Source: Aristolochia californica
Taxonomy: Eukaryota > Streptophyta > Magnoliopsida > Piperales > Aristolochiaceae
Length of the DNA stretch: 64,000 nucleotides
Direction: 5' to 3'
Assembly (NCBI GenBank): GCA_029961685.1
Contig: JARWKL010000010.1
Coordinates: forward strand, 26,448,067-26,512,066
Part shown: piece by piece, positions 1 through 9,599 of the stretch
Numbering within the stretch: position 1 is the first letter of the stretch
Layout of the letters: every line of letters starts with the position of its first letter
Notes under the pieces: generated by a model
The model's input: only the letters and a program-made list of their open reading frames with translations
Told to the model about the DNA's origin: nothing
Databases searched by the model: none
Program-made: the position numbers and the translations under genes

Positions 1-473
1 GACAAGAAAACTCTCTACCTCATTTATCAATCATTAGATGATGATGGTTTTGAAAAAATTTCGGGTACAACCTTCGCCAAAGAAGCATGGGAGAAGTTTC
101 AAACCTCTTACAAAGGAGTTGAGAAGGTGAAGAAGGTAGTCTCCAAACATTAAGAGGTGAATTCGAATCTCACACGAAAGTATTTGAATCCATTTCAGAT
201 TATTTTTCAAGAGTAGCAGTTGCCTCTAATCAATTGAAAAGAAATAGTGTAAAACTAGAAGACATGAGAATAATAAAGAAGATACTTCATTCATTGGATC
301 CCAAATTTGAGCACATCGCTGTGATAATTGAAGAAACTAAAGGCTTGGAAGAAATGATGATCAAGTAACTCTAAGGAACATTGCAAGTCTATGAAGAAAA
401 ACACAAAAGGAAGCAAATACTTCACAAGATTAAAGAACCTACTAGGAGTCACAAGCTCAAGTTTAAGGGGGAG
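1..473 (+). pseudogene. Ty1/copia gag remnant (UBN2-type), pol missing
   Basis: Plus-strand translation in more than one frame gives a degraded copia gag core. Recognisable pieces are FESISDYFSRV, NQLKRN, KILHSLDPKFEHI and LQVYEEKHKRK, in the order usual for the UBN2 gag domain. The frame shifts near 152, and in-frame stops sit at 366-368 and 372-374. After the gag core the sequence runs straight into a purine tract (about 466-473) and an LTR. Zinc knuckle, protease, integrase and reverse transcriptase are absent, so this is an internally deleted or non-autonomous copy. The 5' end lies outside the window. Gag would form the cytoplasmic particle; this copy cannot code for it. Confidence 0.8.
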
Positions 474-780
474 TGTTGGATTATAAACTTGATCCATTAT
501 CGAAGCCCAAATGAAGCTTCGTAATTAAGAGATGAGCGGGCAACTTCAGTCGGTTTCTTGAAGATAAGCTCGTTGTGCTGGCAAGAAGCTTGGAGAAGAA
601 GCAAGAGAAGAAATCAATGTGTGTGGCAATGAATTTGCCAAGTAACAAAAGTTTATGTGGTGATTATTCATCCTCAACATCTGTAAATATTTGTGTAACT
701 ATGTAAAATGATAAGAAGAAAAAGAAAAGAATATTGAGAGAGTTATTAGAAGATATTCTTATTCTTCCATTTTTGTGACA
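474..780 (+). repeat. 3' LTR of the copia element inserted in LecRK
   Basis: The LTR starts TGTTGG right after a purine tract and ends GTGACA. The right border is fixed by the host gene: LecRK coding sequence on the other strand reads up to the triplets for T-S-T-D and stops exactly where the LTR ends at 780. The length is 307 bp. The matching 5' LTR and target duplication lie left of the window, so the TSD cannot be checked. Confidence 0.72.
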
Positions 781-1725
781 ATCTGTGCTCGTGGTAGCTT
801 TGCTTGTTCGGGTGAGCTGAGGCGCCAGGTACCCGATTGTTCCCACAACGTAGTAGTTTTCGGAGCCGCTCCATGGTGGTATAACCTTGCCAAACCAAAA
901 TCACCTAATCACTGTCAAGAAGAACATTGCTGGCTTTCACGTTTCTGTGCAGGACGATCTGCTCCCATTCTTGATGCAGGTAGAGGAGTCCTGCAGCTAC
1001 AACTTTAACGATTCGCACTCTCTGGTTCCAATTCAATGTTAACTTGTGATCGAACAGGAATTTCTCTAAACTCCCATTGGGAATATATTCGTTGACCAGG
1101 AGGAGCTCTCCTTTACGCCGGCAATACCCAGGGAGTCCTACCAAGTTGCGGTGACGCATCGGGCCCAGGCTCACGATCTCGGAAATGAATTCTTTCATAC
1201 ACTGTTTTGAATCATGAGAAACTTTCTTCACGGGGACTTCAATCTTGGACGAGGGCAGTTTGCCTCTATAAACCCGACCAAAGCCTCCTACTCCTAAGAG
1301 TTTCTTGTCTCTGAATCTCTTGGAAGCCCTGAACAAGTCCTTGTACCTGAACCTGTGGACTCCCGTTCCCAGTCTTCCAGTACTTCGCTATATTTGATCT
1401 TCCTTCTTACAGAAATAATAGCAGCAGAGACGGCAGCTAATGTGAGAAATCCTGTAATTAAGGGTAACCCAATTGTCAAAATCCTTGGTTTCGGTTTGGG
1501 AGTTACTCGAGGTAGCGTGGGCAGGGAAGAGGTATCAGGTGCTCGAGCTTGGCCGTTCATGTTAATGCTCTATCCGAGTATGTAGTGAGAAGCTCGAAGC
1601 TGACCAGTAGATGAGGAAACGCCGAGAATCAAGTTGGCGTCACTGAATCCATTGTAGGCGAAATTTTTTCGTACGGGTTCTACGTCTCGGAGGAGGTTAA
1701 TCATTAGGAGGATCTCCAGGAACAT
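781..1725 (-). pseudogene. L-type lectin-domain receptor kinase (LecRK) pseudogene, interrupted
   Basis: Intact relatives are plasma-membrane receptor kinases with an outer legume-lectin domain and a cytosolic Ser/Thr kinase. On the minus strand an ATG at 1725 opens a hydrophobic leader followed by NFAYNGFSDANL, the lectin domain start. This jumps directly to SSTGQLRASHYILG, the lectin domain end, so most of the lectin domain (usually about 230 residues) is deleted. A TAG follows where Trp is expected. The spacer SSLPTLPR, a membrane helix (about 1490-1420) and KYSEVLEDWE are clear. A small deletion near 1360 shifts frame. The kinase then shows GVGGFGRVYRG, VPVKK and HRNVKASN (HRD Asp changed to Asn). 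After another frameshift come GDFGLARLYHHG and VGTIGYLAP. Coding stops at 781 where a copia LTR begins; the C-lobe is not in the window. It is non-functional. Confidence 0.9.
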
Positions 1726-2093
1726 TGCTGAGAGAATCAGTACTTGAGACTGAGAGTTGAAACACCAAGATGCCGTTTTGTTATAATATGGTTAAAGAAA
1801 TTTAATCTGTTTCATTTAAGCTCCACTGCCCGAATATCTTTGGATATTAATAATGCGTCATGAATCTAGGGGGGCTGCTTTGCCTCGCCGTCTCCTCCAA
1901 GGTACCCGAGAGGGACAGTTTCACGGACACCAGAGAAGTGGAAGAAACCAGGAACGAATGAGCGGTAGGGAAATCTGCCCTTATTATTACAGCCTCGAGT
2001 GATAGATCAAGGTATCTTAGTTGCTTCTTATCTATTTTGTTTCTTATGGCCCCATATTCTCATTTTAGTTGACGGTACGCTAGTGATAGAAAG
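1726..2093. other. LecRK upstream region, no gene; duplicated at 16250-16600
   Basis: I see no coding sequence here. From about 1840 (ATCTTTGGATATTAATAATG) the sequence matches 16250 onward, including GATAGATCAAGGTATCTTA. The match resumes after the hAT element, at 4287. This is the former 5' flank, possibly promoter, of LecRK. Bases 2086-2093 (ATAGAAAG) are the left target duplication of the hAT element. Confidence 0.65.
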
Positions 2094-2277
2094 TAGGGGT
2101 TGCTTCGAACCGAGCCGGCTCGTGAGCGGCTTGTGTTCGGCTCGGTTCCGGCTCGATTCGAGCCGAACTCGAACTCAGAAATGGGCTCGTTTAGGTTAAC
2201 GAGCCAAGCTCGAGCAGAGCCAGGTTCGGCTCGTCGGCTCGCGAGCCGACTCGTTAATCTCTCTCGCGAAAACTTTT

Positions 2278-3246
2278 TTTCAGTCTCTCTCCCTCCCTCG
2301 CTCTCTTCTCTCCCGATTTTTTTTCGGTCTCTCTCTCGCCCTCGCTCTCTTCGTCTCCTCCTTCCCTTCTCTCTTCTTCCTCCGAAATTCCCTCTCACGG
2401 TCTCCATCTCCCTTCTCCCTCTCGCCACCTGTGCCCCCCACTCATCGCCTTCCCTGCCTCTCATCGTCATCGCTGTCGACTCCCGTAGCGTCACCCTCTC
2501 CCGTCGTCGTCACCCTCTACCACCGCCTACTGCCGCCGTCAAATCAGCCGGCCACCGCTCTCGCTGGAACAGGAACCCCCGGATACCTAAAGTTCAAAGA
2601 CCTAAGTTGACGGGGGGAGATTATTTTCCCCCCCTTGACGCTCCGTCCTGCACAGCGTGCGAACTCGCACGTGCAGTTCACACATGCGAGTTTCGCACGT
2701 GTGGTTTTTATAAAAAAAACAAACAAACTTGCAAATCTTATTCTCAGCCTGTTTTTCCTTTGGACGATGCAATAATACGTAAAAATATAGGGTGTTAAAG
2801 TTAGCATTTGATCAAATTTTCCAGTTTATTTATTTATTTTTTATTTTTAATCATGTACACAGTTAATTGGCTCACATAATTATTGTATTAATGTATAATA
2901 AACTGCAATCATTAAAGAATATAATATCTAATTTAACTAATTAATATATTAATTTATTTTAATTATACATTAAATTACTTATTTGTGTTGTAAACATGTT
3001 TGTTTTACCTAATTTGGGGTTTAAATATTATGTTTTAATTAAGTATACTATTATAAGTTACTCATTTTCTTGTTTTTTATATTTTTCTTATTTTGGGGCA
3101 CTAACACTGGAAACTGTTTTCTAATGTATATGAACTCGTCCACACTAACACCAAGTTTGAAATTGAATTTCATGTAGAGGAATTAAATGAATTTGAAGTA
3201 GGAGATGAAGATAAACTTCAAATTTTAAGTTTGTTGACTAACCCCC
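2278..3246. mobile_element. Harbinger-like element fragment nested in the hAT
   Basis: This stretch matches, in reverse orientation, the interior of the element at 6563-7818. Shared parts are a CT-rich leader, GCCGGCCACCGCTC, a CGAACTCGCACGTGC region, and the tail AAGTTTGTTGACTAACCCCC. The tail is the terminal inverted repeat of that other element, so the hAT transposase reading frame resumes right after it at 3250. The left terminus (GGGGGTTAGTCAAC expected near 2270) is missing. About 50 bp near 2760 is also missing relative to the other copy. Superfamily assignment is tentative. Confidence 0.6.
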
Positions 3247-3249
3247 ATT

Positions 3250-3426
3250 ATAATTCTCATATCCATAGTAGCTTCCGAATCATTATTTAGTGCTGGTGGT
3301 AGAGTAATAGACGTGTATCGTTCTTCCTTGGTACCAAATACATTTCAAACTTTGATTTGTAGCACTGGATGGGTTCAGACTCTTCACGGTATAAAGAAAA
3401 ATCAAAAGGTGAATTTCTTTGATTAA
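3250..3426 (+). pseudogene. hAT transposase C-terminal fragment (dimerisation domain)
   Basis: One open frame reads ILISIVASESLFSAGGR, then VIDVYRSSLVP and QTLICSTGWVQ, ending at TAA 3424-3426. VASExxFSxGGRVIDxYRSxLxP is the conserved hAT C-terminal dimerisation signature. The intact protein is a nuclear cut-and-paste transposase with a BED zinc finger and an RNase-H-like core; none of those N-terminal parts is present. The fragment is truncated on the left by the nested element ending at 3246. Confidence 0.88.
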
Positions 3427-4140
3427 TTATTTATTACGATATTTTTTAGTTTTATTTATTAAAATTTTGTTTTATGATTACAGCCTGAGAAGAAGAGTGC
3501 AGAGATAATGCTACCAGCTACATAATTTTTCATGTTTTTCTCATCATGGTAATTTTAATATTTTGAACGACATTAAGTAACTACTAGTGGAAGAGTATTT
3601 TTTTATCTCACAATAACTAATTTTATTTTTTTGTTTTTGTCATAGGTAGAGATTTTGCCTAAACAAGGACGTCTATTATTTTCTAGCATAAATAGAAATA
3701 ACTATAGTTTATAAATTTATAATGGATTTATAGTTTTTATTTGGGTGATTGTAAATTGATAGTGATATTTCATTTAATTTTGTTGTGTTTGATTATTGTA
3801 TGGAATTTATTTATAATATTATGTAGTGTATGGAGTGTTTAGACTATTTTATGGAATGTATAAACAATTTATTGGAGTGTTTACGGAATGTATAAACAAT
3901 TTTATAAAGTATTATGTATGTTGATTATGCCCAATTTTAAATAGAGGTCATGTCGAATTTTATAGAGGTATTATATATATAGATTATGCTTAATTTTAAG
4001 TAGAGGTTATGCCCAATCTTATACATGTATTATATATATAGGTTATGCCCAATTTTATGTAAAATGTATGCATAATTTTATATGTATATATATTTTATTT
4101 GGTATATAATTTTTTAAAAGTTTTAAATGTATGTTGAGGC
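3427..4140. other. AT-rich hAT 3' interior, no gene
   Basis: This is the 3' non-coding part of the hAT element. It holds degenerate repeats of a TATGCCCAATTTTA / ATTATATATATAG pattern (about 3920-4070). No open frame of note is seen. A pure T/A-rich stretch leads into the CGAGC-rich subterminal block. Confidence 0.6.
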
Positions 4141-4286
4141 TGGAGTTCGGCTCGAAGCTCAACTCGAACTCGGTGGGCTTGAGCTTGATAAAAATTTTAG
4201 GCTCGAGATGAGGCTCGGCTCGAAGCTCGGCTCGAACATAGGCAGGTTCGGGCTCGGCTCGGCTCGATGACACCCCTAATAGAAAG

Positions 4287-4500
4287 GTAGGTGAATTTTC
4301 AGTAGCTGAACCTGGACCACCATTATTTTACGTCTTTGGTGCACCTGGATCTAATTTGAAAAAATTAAGCACGCAGGTGCCTTTACCAGCGATTTTTTCC
4401 AGTAACTTTTAATATAACATTGATTGTCAATTAGGATAAGTTGATTAATGCCGTCTTACACCTGGCAAAATAAAATATCATTATTTGAGATAGTTTATGG
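4287..4500. other. LecRK upstream region, distal part (duplicated)
   Basis: This is the continuation of the LecRK 5' flank after the hAT excision point. TTTACGTCTTTGGTGCAC and GATAAGTTGATTAATG recur in the copy at about 16455-16590. GAGATAGTTTATG just before the CACTA terminus recurs at 17287-17298. No coding sequence is seen. Confidence 0.65.
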
Positions 4501-4870
4501 CACTACAAGAAAACTAACTTCTGCTAGTGAATTTTTGCTGGTACAATATCCACCAACGAATTTTACAAATTCACTGCTATAGAATTTAAATCTCTAGCGA
4601 CGAATTTAAAAATTGTTTGCTATAAAATTTAATCTCTAGCAGAGAATTTAGCAATTTGGTGCTAGAAAATTTGAACTCTAGCAGCAAATTTGGAAATTCA
4701 CTACTAGAGAATTTCTAGCAGCTAATTGGTAATTTTTTGCTATAGAGTTTGAACTCTAGCAACAAATTTCCAAATTCCTTGCTAGAAATGTTACTCTTAC
4801 AATCAATTTATAAATCGCTATTAGAGATTGAACTCTAATGAATTGGTAAACTCGTTGTTAGAAATGTAGT
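4501..4870. repeat. CACTA subterminal repeat region, copy 1
   Basis: Starting from the terminus, short diverged repeats of the form CTAGCAGCAAATT / AATTTCTAGCAG alternate on both strands about every 40-50 bp. In En/Spm-type elements such subterminal repeats bind the TNPA protein. The same array occurs at 17300-17760. Confidence 0.7.
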
Positions 4871-5137
4871 CTTTTTGTAGATTTTTTAGCTGCTTTTCCA
4901 ACAAAAATTTTAAAGTAGAAAAGTTTGAAAATTATAATTTTTATTTTTAGTTAAATTCATACTTTCCCTATCTAATATAAACATAATAAAAAAGAAAAAA
5001 AGTTATACAAACAAAAACATCGATAAAATATAAAAATGTAATTAATTAAATTATGAAACTATATAAAAAATATATGGAAAAAGTCCAATTTGTTTTGAAA
5101 AAAATTATACAAAAAGGAATAAAAAAAACTATACACA

Positions 5138-6562
5138 ATGTGAGGAAGGATCTAGAGGAGAATGACTCTAAAACTGCCTTTGCTGAAAGAATCGATGCAA
5201 CTCATCTTAGACTCTTGCTTGCTTATTATCCTCCATGGCCTTCATCTTATCCTTTTACTCAACTCATGGATTCTTCAACTGTTCATCAGCACAACTTTCA
5301 AACTCCAATGTCTCACAAAGTACATCTCTCAACTACTCTCTAGTTTGCCACAACTCCTCTATATGTGCAGTCGTCTAAGACGAAGATGTTCGGGCTATCT
5401 TGGGTATATGTAATTGAGCTAAACCCAATGTCTTAATGTACCCAGATCTAAGTCCATGAGTGCTCATCTCAATGGCACACTCATCAATTGGCTCACCAGC
5501 CTCATACGCTTGTCGTACCAATCGTTGCATCTCCTTCGATGAAAAATAACATAAAAAAGTTATAATTATTTTTGCTTAACAAAAAATGTACATTTTATAA
5601 GAAAGTTAAAGCTATAATTGTACTTACATATTGCTTCTTAGAACACTCAGTCCATTTGTATTGGGACTTACGAGTAATATGAAATTGCTCCATATCAGAG
5701 CAACTTTCACCCTACATATTTAAAAGTACCCATGTCAATGCACATTAGTAATACAATTAGAAGAAAATATACTCCAAGTTAAATACATACTATCTCCTCT
5801 CTGATACGTATAAAAGGCTTCGTTTTATAGTATTTCAAAATTATTTTTCTAATGTTTTCGACATTTACTCGAGAATATTTTTGCAAATTAGAATTAACCA
5901 TTATTAAAATAAAGAATAGTTGAGACTTTGAAACACAACCTCTAGAAATCTATTTTTTTGAAACCTCTCCCTCTTAAATACATTCACACACAACTACTAC
6001 AATTACTCAAGGGAAACTCCTCTATAGTGATTGGAGTGACCTTCATGCTCCTTATACCAAGTGTGAATGCTAGTTTTGTATTGTTGAAATGCAACACTCC
6101 ATATAGAACACATGTTAGCTCGTGTCGCTGCTTCACTTTGGATATCAATGTCAAACTTTTCCTTGAAAAAAGGGATAATATAAAACATTATCAACTTAAC
6201 ATTGTAAGCCAATAAAAAATGAAAAAAAAAATCTAATTAAGTAATTTGTAACATTTACCTCAATATAAACATACACAGAAGCTAATTGATAGTTGGTGCA
6301 GGCTTCGAACTTGTCTACCTTCACCTCCCTATGGTTCCAAAGGATTTGGCCGACCCAATGAGTAAAAGGTGGACTATAGGGCCTTGATGCTGTCCTCTAT
6401 GAATTTCTAAAGTCCAATAGGAAACTCCTATCAAGCTCTCTCATAACACTTTGTAACCCTTGGCCAACTGCATTCTTGCCTTATTAGTGCCAATATGGAT
6501 GGAGAGGACATGGATGGAAATGATGTGGATGAAGAAGGTGTGGGTCGATTTAAATACATAAA
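5138..6562 (-). pseudogene. CACTA TNPA-like (Ptta/En-Spm) transposase 3' exons, copy 1
   Basis: Minus-strand exonic pieces separated by AT-rich presumed introns. One piece gives KFDIDIQSEAATRANMC and WYKEHEG (about 6200-6010). Another gives CSDMEQFHITRKSQYKW with CSKKQY (about 5695-5630). A third gives RQAYEAGEPIDECA and RSGYIKTLGLAQ (about 5540-5400). The G-E-P-I-D and SGYIxxLG motifs are typical of plant Ptta/En-Spm transposase proteins, which bind element ends. A stop follows near 5375 and the tail is low quality. The 5' exon of this gene is displaced to 13518-13660 by two insertions. Copy 2 (18010-19697) has the same structure uninterrupted. Confidence 0.72.
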
Positions 6563-7818
6563 GGGGGGTTAGTCAACAAACTTAAAATTTGAAGTTCATC
6601 TTCATCTTTTGCTTCAAATTAATTTTATTTATCTACATGAAATTCAATTTCAACTTAGTGTTAGTGTGGACGAGTTAATATACACTGAAAAACAGTTTCC
6701 AGTGTTAGTGCTCCAAAATGAGAAAAATATAAAAAAAAGAAAATGAGTAACTTATAATAGTATACTTAATTAAAATATAATACTTAAACCCAAAGTAAGT
6801 AAAACAAACATGATTACAACACGATAAGTAATTTAATGTATAATTAAAATAAATTAATATACTAATTAATTAAATTAGATATTCAGTTTATTATACATTA
6901 ATACAATAATTACATGAGCCAATTAACTGTGCACATGATTAATTATAAAAAAATAAATAAACATGAAAATTTGATCAAATGCTAACTTTAACACACAATA
7001 TTTTTACGTATTATTGCATCGTCCGGAGGAAAAGCAGTACTAGAGGTGGTTGCGGCGGACAAAATTGCATCATCTTGAGGAAAAATAGGCTGAGAATAGG
7101 ATTTTGCAAGTTTTTTTTTTTATAAATAAATCATACGTGTGAAACTCGCACGTGTGAACTGCACGTGCGAGTTCGCACACTGTGCGGGACAGGGCGTCGA
7201 GGGGGAAAATGATTTTCCCCCTCAACTTAGGTATCAGAACTTAGGTATTTGGGGGGTTCTGTGCAGCACCGACGAGAGCGGTGGCCGGCTGATTTGATGG
7301 TGGCAGCAGGCGGTGGTAGGTGGGTGACGATGACAGGAGAGGTTTCAGAGCAACTACTCTGGCTGGGGTACGACAAAGCGAGGGCGACGCTACGGGAGTC
7401 GACGACAACGATGACAATGATGAGAGACAGAGAAGGCAATGAACGGGGGGAAGGATTAGGTGCGGCGACGGCGGAAGGGGCACTAGCAACAAGAGAGAGA
7501 GAAAAATATTTTGGAGGAAGAAGAGATGAGGGAAGGAGGAGACTGAGAGAGAGAGGGTACGGGAGAGAGATCAAAAGAAAAAAATTCGATGAGGGTTCCA
7601 AACTCTGTGCCCGCTTCATCCGGATGATTCACAATACACTGTGGAATCCGGATTCCCAAAATTAAACCGTGGAGATGATTTTTGGATTCATCTTAGTCAT
7701 CTACATGACTTAAACACTAGTGCTTGACTAACGACGTCAGGTGATGAACTGAGTAATGCGGCTGAAGTTCATTTCCTACGTCAAGTTGACTAACCCCCCC
7801 CCCCCCCCCCCCCCCCCC
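6563..7818. mobile_element. Harbinger-like DNA transposon inserted in CACTA copy 1
   Basis: Terminal inverted repeats are GGGGGGTTAGTCAAC (6563) and GTTGACTAAC followed by a run of 25 C (7794-7818). The second CACTA copy has the empty site (ACATAAAGTAAAT at about 19470). Here CATAAA stands left and AAAAGTAAAT right, which implies a short target duplication of about 3 bp (AAA). TIR shape and short TSD suggest PIF/Harbinger, but the homopolymer hides the exact border. The interior shows AT-rich sequence, a GCACGTGCGAGTTC-rich part, and a GA/CT-rich leader; no transposase domain is recognised. It shares its interior, inverted, with 2278-3246. Confidence 0.65.
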
Positions 7819-7904
7819 AAAAGTAAATAAATTACTACAAACAAAGTATTATTTAACATAAATGAAGAATAATAATTAGTTGACTTCATACCATGTGTCT
7901 TTGA
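7819..7904 (-). other. CACTA copy 1 segment between two insertions
   Basis: AAGTAAATAAATTACTAC through CATACCATGTGTCT matches 19475-19555 of the second CACTA copy. It links the Harbinger-like and gypsy insertions. Bases 7899-7904 (CTTTGA) act as the gypsy target site. Confidence 0.8.
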
Positions 7905-8352
7905 TGTTATGGACTCCATAGCATCACGAGTTATCCATAGGCATAGGAATTAAATTATGTCAATTTACTTTTCATGTAATTTCAATTCGGTTTGGTTTAC
8001 TTTATTTGGTTTGGTTTACTTTGGGTTGGTTCAGTGTAATGTGACATGAACCACTTGACCTATGGGTCATCTTTGTATTTCCGTCCTCAACCCTATTTAG
8101 GGGGACGTGAAGGAGAAGAGAGGCAAGTATTGAGAAAATTATATTTTACAGGTCAGATTCTCTCTCAGAGGTCTAGGTCGGATTCTCCCTTTGAGGGCCA
8201 AGGTTGAGCTTCCTCCAAAGCTCCTTCGTTCTAATTGAGTTCCACCATTACTCGTTCAAGAAACAAGAATTCTCTTCCAACGTCAAGATCATCCCTGGAG
8301 GGAAGAGAGGAAAGAAGGGTGACTCGATCCATGGCAAGGGAAGAACCTAGCA
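7905..8352 (+). repeat. 5' LTR of gypsy 1
   Basis: It runs from TGTTATGGACTCCATAGC to GAACCTAGCA, 448 bp, directly before a TGGTATCAGA primer site. The last about 118 bp are open in the gag frame and encode RSRNKNSLPTS and RRVTRSMAREEPS, so the LTR contributes the gag N-terminus. Confidence 0.85.
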
Positions 8353-9599
8353 TCTTGGTATCAGACAGGTCCACCCTTGGGGATTCCTCTTCCCCTGACG
8401 ATTTGAGACAATTAGTGAAAGATAATAGTCAGAGGACAGATAATCAGGCTCATGCACTAGAAGAGGTACGTCAAACAACCTCTGATTTGCATGAGGCAAT
8501 AAAATCAATGGATGCTGCCATCCAAGCTCTCCTCCGACGACAAGAGGACCATGATACACGAGCCCAACCACCAACTGCATACTCTCCACCACCTCCCCCA
8601 CAACCACCAATGCGTCAACACCATCCCCATCTGGGGCCTGCCGTTCAAGGACCAAACACTGTGCCCAGGTATTTAAAACTTGACTTTCCTACGTATGATG
8701 GCTCTAAGGACCCTTTGATTTGGTTAGCCAAGTGTGATTAGTTCTTTTATCATCAGAAAACACTTGCGGATGAAAAAGTGTATTTGGCCGCCTTCCACAT
8801 GCTCGATGAAGCGCTTCTATGGTACCACCAATTCCAAAATGACCAATTGGTTCAGGATTGGGCAACTTTTAGATAGTCTTGCATGATGAGATTTGGTCCT
8901 CCAGCTAGTAGCAATCCATTGGGAGAATTAATCAATTACAAACAAACTGAATCACTAGAGGTGTACCAAAAAACCTTCCAGGAAAGGTTTACTCGAGCAA
9001 ACCAGTTTGTCAACCAGACACAGTATGTCCATATTTTTACTGCTGGTTTGACAGAAGCTCTGAGATTAGAAGTTGCATTACATGCTCCTTCAGATTTAGA
9101 CCACGCTATGAATTTAGCCAGGGCAATTGAGCACAAGCAGCGTGTTCTAAAGGAGTCACTGGTCAGAAAACCAGCTTGGCCAGGGAGACACAATGCCTCA
9201 ACGCCAAATCCTTTCTATGGACCTCCAAGATTTAGAGACATTGCAGGCCCACGCCCAGACATCTCTAATTCGCCTCCACCTGCTCCTTACTTCAAAAAAC
9301 TTACTAGACAGGAAATGGACCAGAGAAAGGCCAAGGGTATCTGTTTTAACTGTGATGAACAGTATGTCATTGGACACCATTGCAAACGATTATTTAGTAT
9401 ATGTCTATGGGAGTATGGAGAAGAAATACCACCAGAGGAGGAAATTGTGGAAACTGACCAAGAAGGTCCAGAGATTTCCCTTCATGCTATGACTGGTCTA
9501 CGCAGTTCAAGCACAATGTAGGTTAAAGCCCAATTACATCATTTACAATTACTGGCTTTAGTTGACTCGGGCAGTACACATAATTTCATCAGTCAGTAG
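8235..9599 (+). pseudogene. gypsy 1 gag (with N-terminus in the LTR)
   Basis: The frame is open from within the 5' LTR. A possible Met is MAREEP at the LTR end; 8235 itself is TTG, so the true start is uncertain. The order is a coiled-coil-like stretch (VRQTTSDLHEAIKSMDAAIQ), a proline-rich linker, the gag core (LDFPTYDGSKDPLIWL, RFGPPASSNPLGELINY, VYQKTFQERFTRANQF), and a zinc knuckle CFNCDEQYVIGHHC of the CX2CX7HXC type near 9343-9385. Stops: TAG 8739 (AAG in gypsy 2), TAG 8874 (CAG), TAG 9519 (CAG) and TAG 9597 (CAG). Intact gag forms the capsid particle. The same protein, less interrupted, is at 22687-24000. Confidence 0.85.
8356..8365 (+). promoter_or_regulatory. Primer-binding site (tRNA-iMet), gypsy 1
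   Basis: TGGTATCAGA, complementary to the 3' end of initiator tRNA-Met, lies 3 nt after the LTR end. It falls inside the gag open frame and is translated as part of ILVSDRS. Confidence 0.85.

Larger units (their letters stand above)
2094..4278 (+). mobile_element. hAT-superfamily DNA transposon, non-autonomous
   Basis: The element begins TAGGGGTTGCTTCGAACC and ends GAGCCGAGCC-type sequence plus GACACCCCTA in inverted form, giving imperfect terminal inverted repeats. It is flanked by a perfect 8-bp duplication ATAGAAAG (2086-2093 and 4279-4286), the hAT hallmark. Both subterminal regions are rich in CGAGC/GCTCG repeats (2100-2250 and 4140-4265), as expected for transposase binding sites. Inside remains only the C-terminal dimerisation region of a hAT transposase (3250-3426). 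The rest of the interior derives from another element. At 2185 bp it is shorter than autonomous hAT elements and cannot encode its own transposase. Confidence 0.9.

Noticed and set aside
905..1585. LecRK as a working or minimal kinase gene
   Set aside because: Stops, frameshifts, loss of the catalytic Asp and truncation by a retrotransposon rule out an active kinase.
2100..2798. Long plus-strand open frame (232 codons) rich in Arg, Ser and Pro
   Set aside because: It runs over hAT subterminal CGAGC repeats and a CT-rich leader; composition is low-complexity and no domain is visible. Treated as a shadow of repeat DNA.
7227..7665. Overlapping open frames on both strands in the GA/CT-rich part of the Harbinger-like element
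   Set aside because: Both strands stay open because the sequence is purine-rich on one strand; the peptides are low-complexity and not conserved in 2278-2600.
8356..8365. TGGTATCAGA sites considered as tRNA gene pieces
   Set aside because: Only the tRNA 3' complement is present directly after LTR ends; no cloverleaf sequence follows. These are primer-binding sites.
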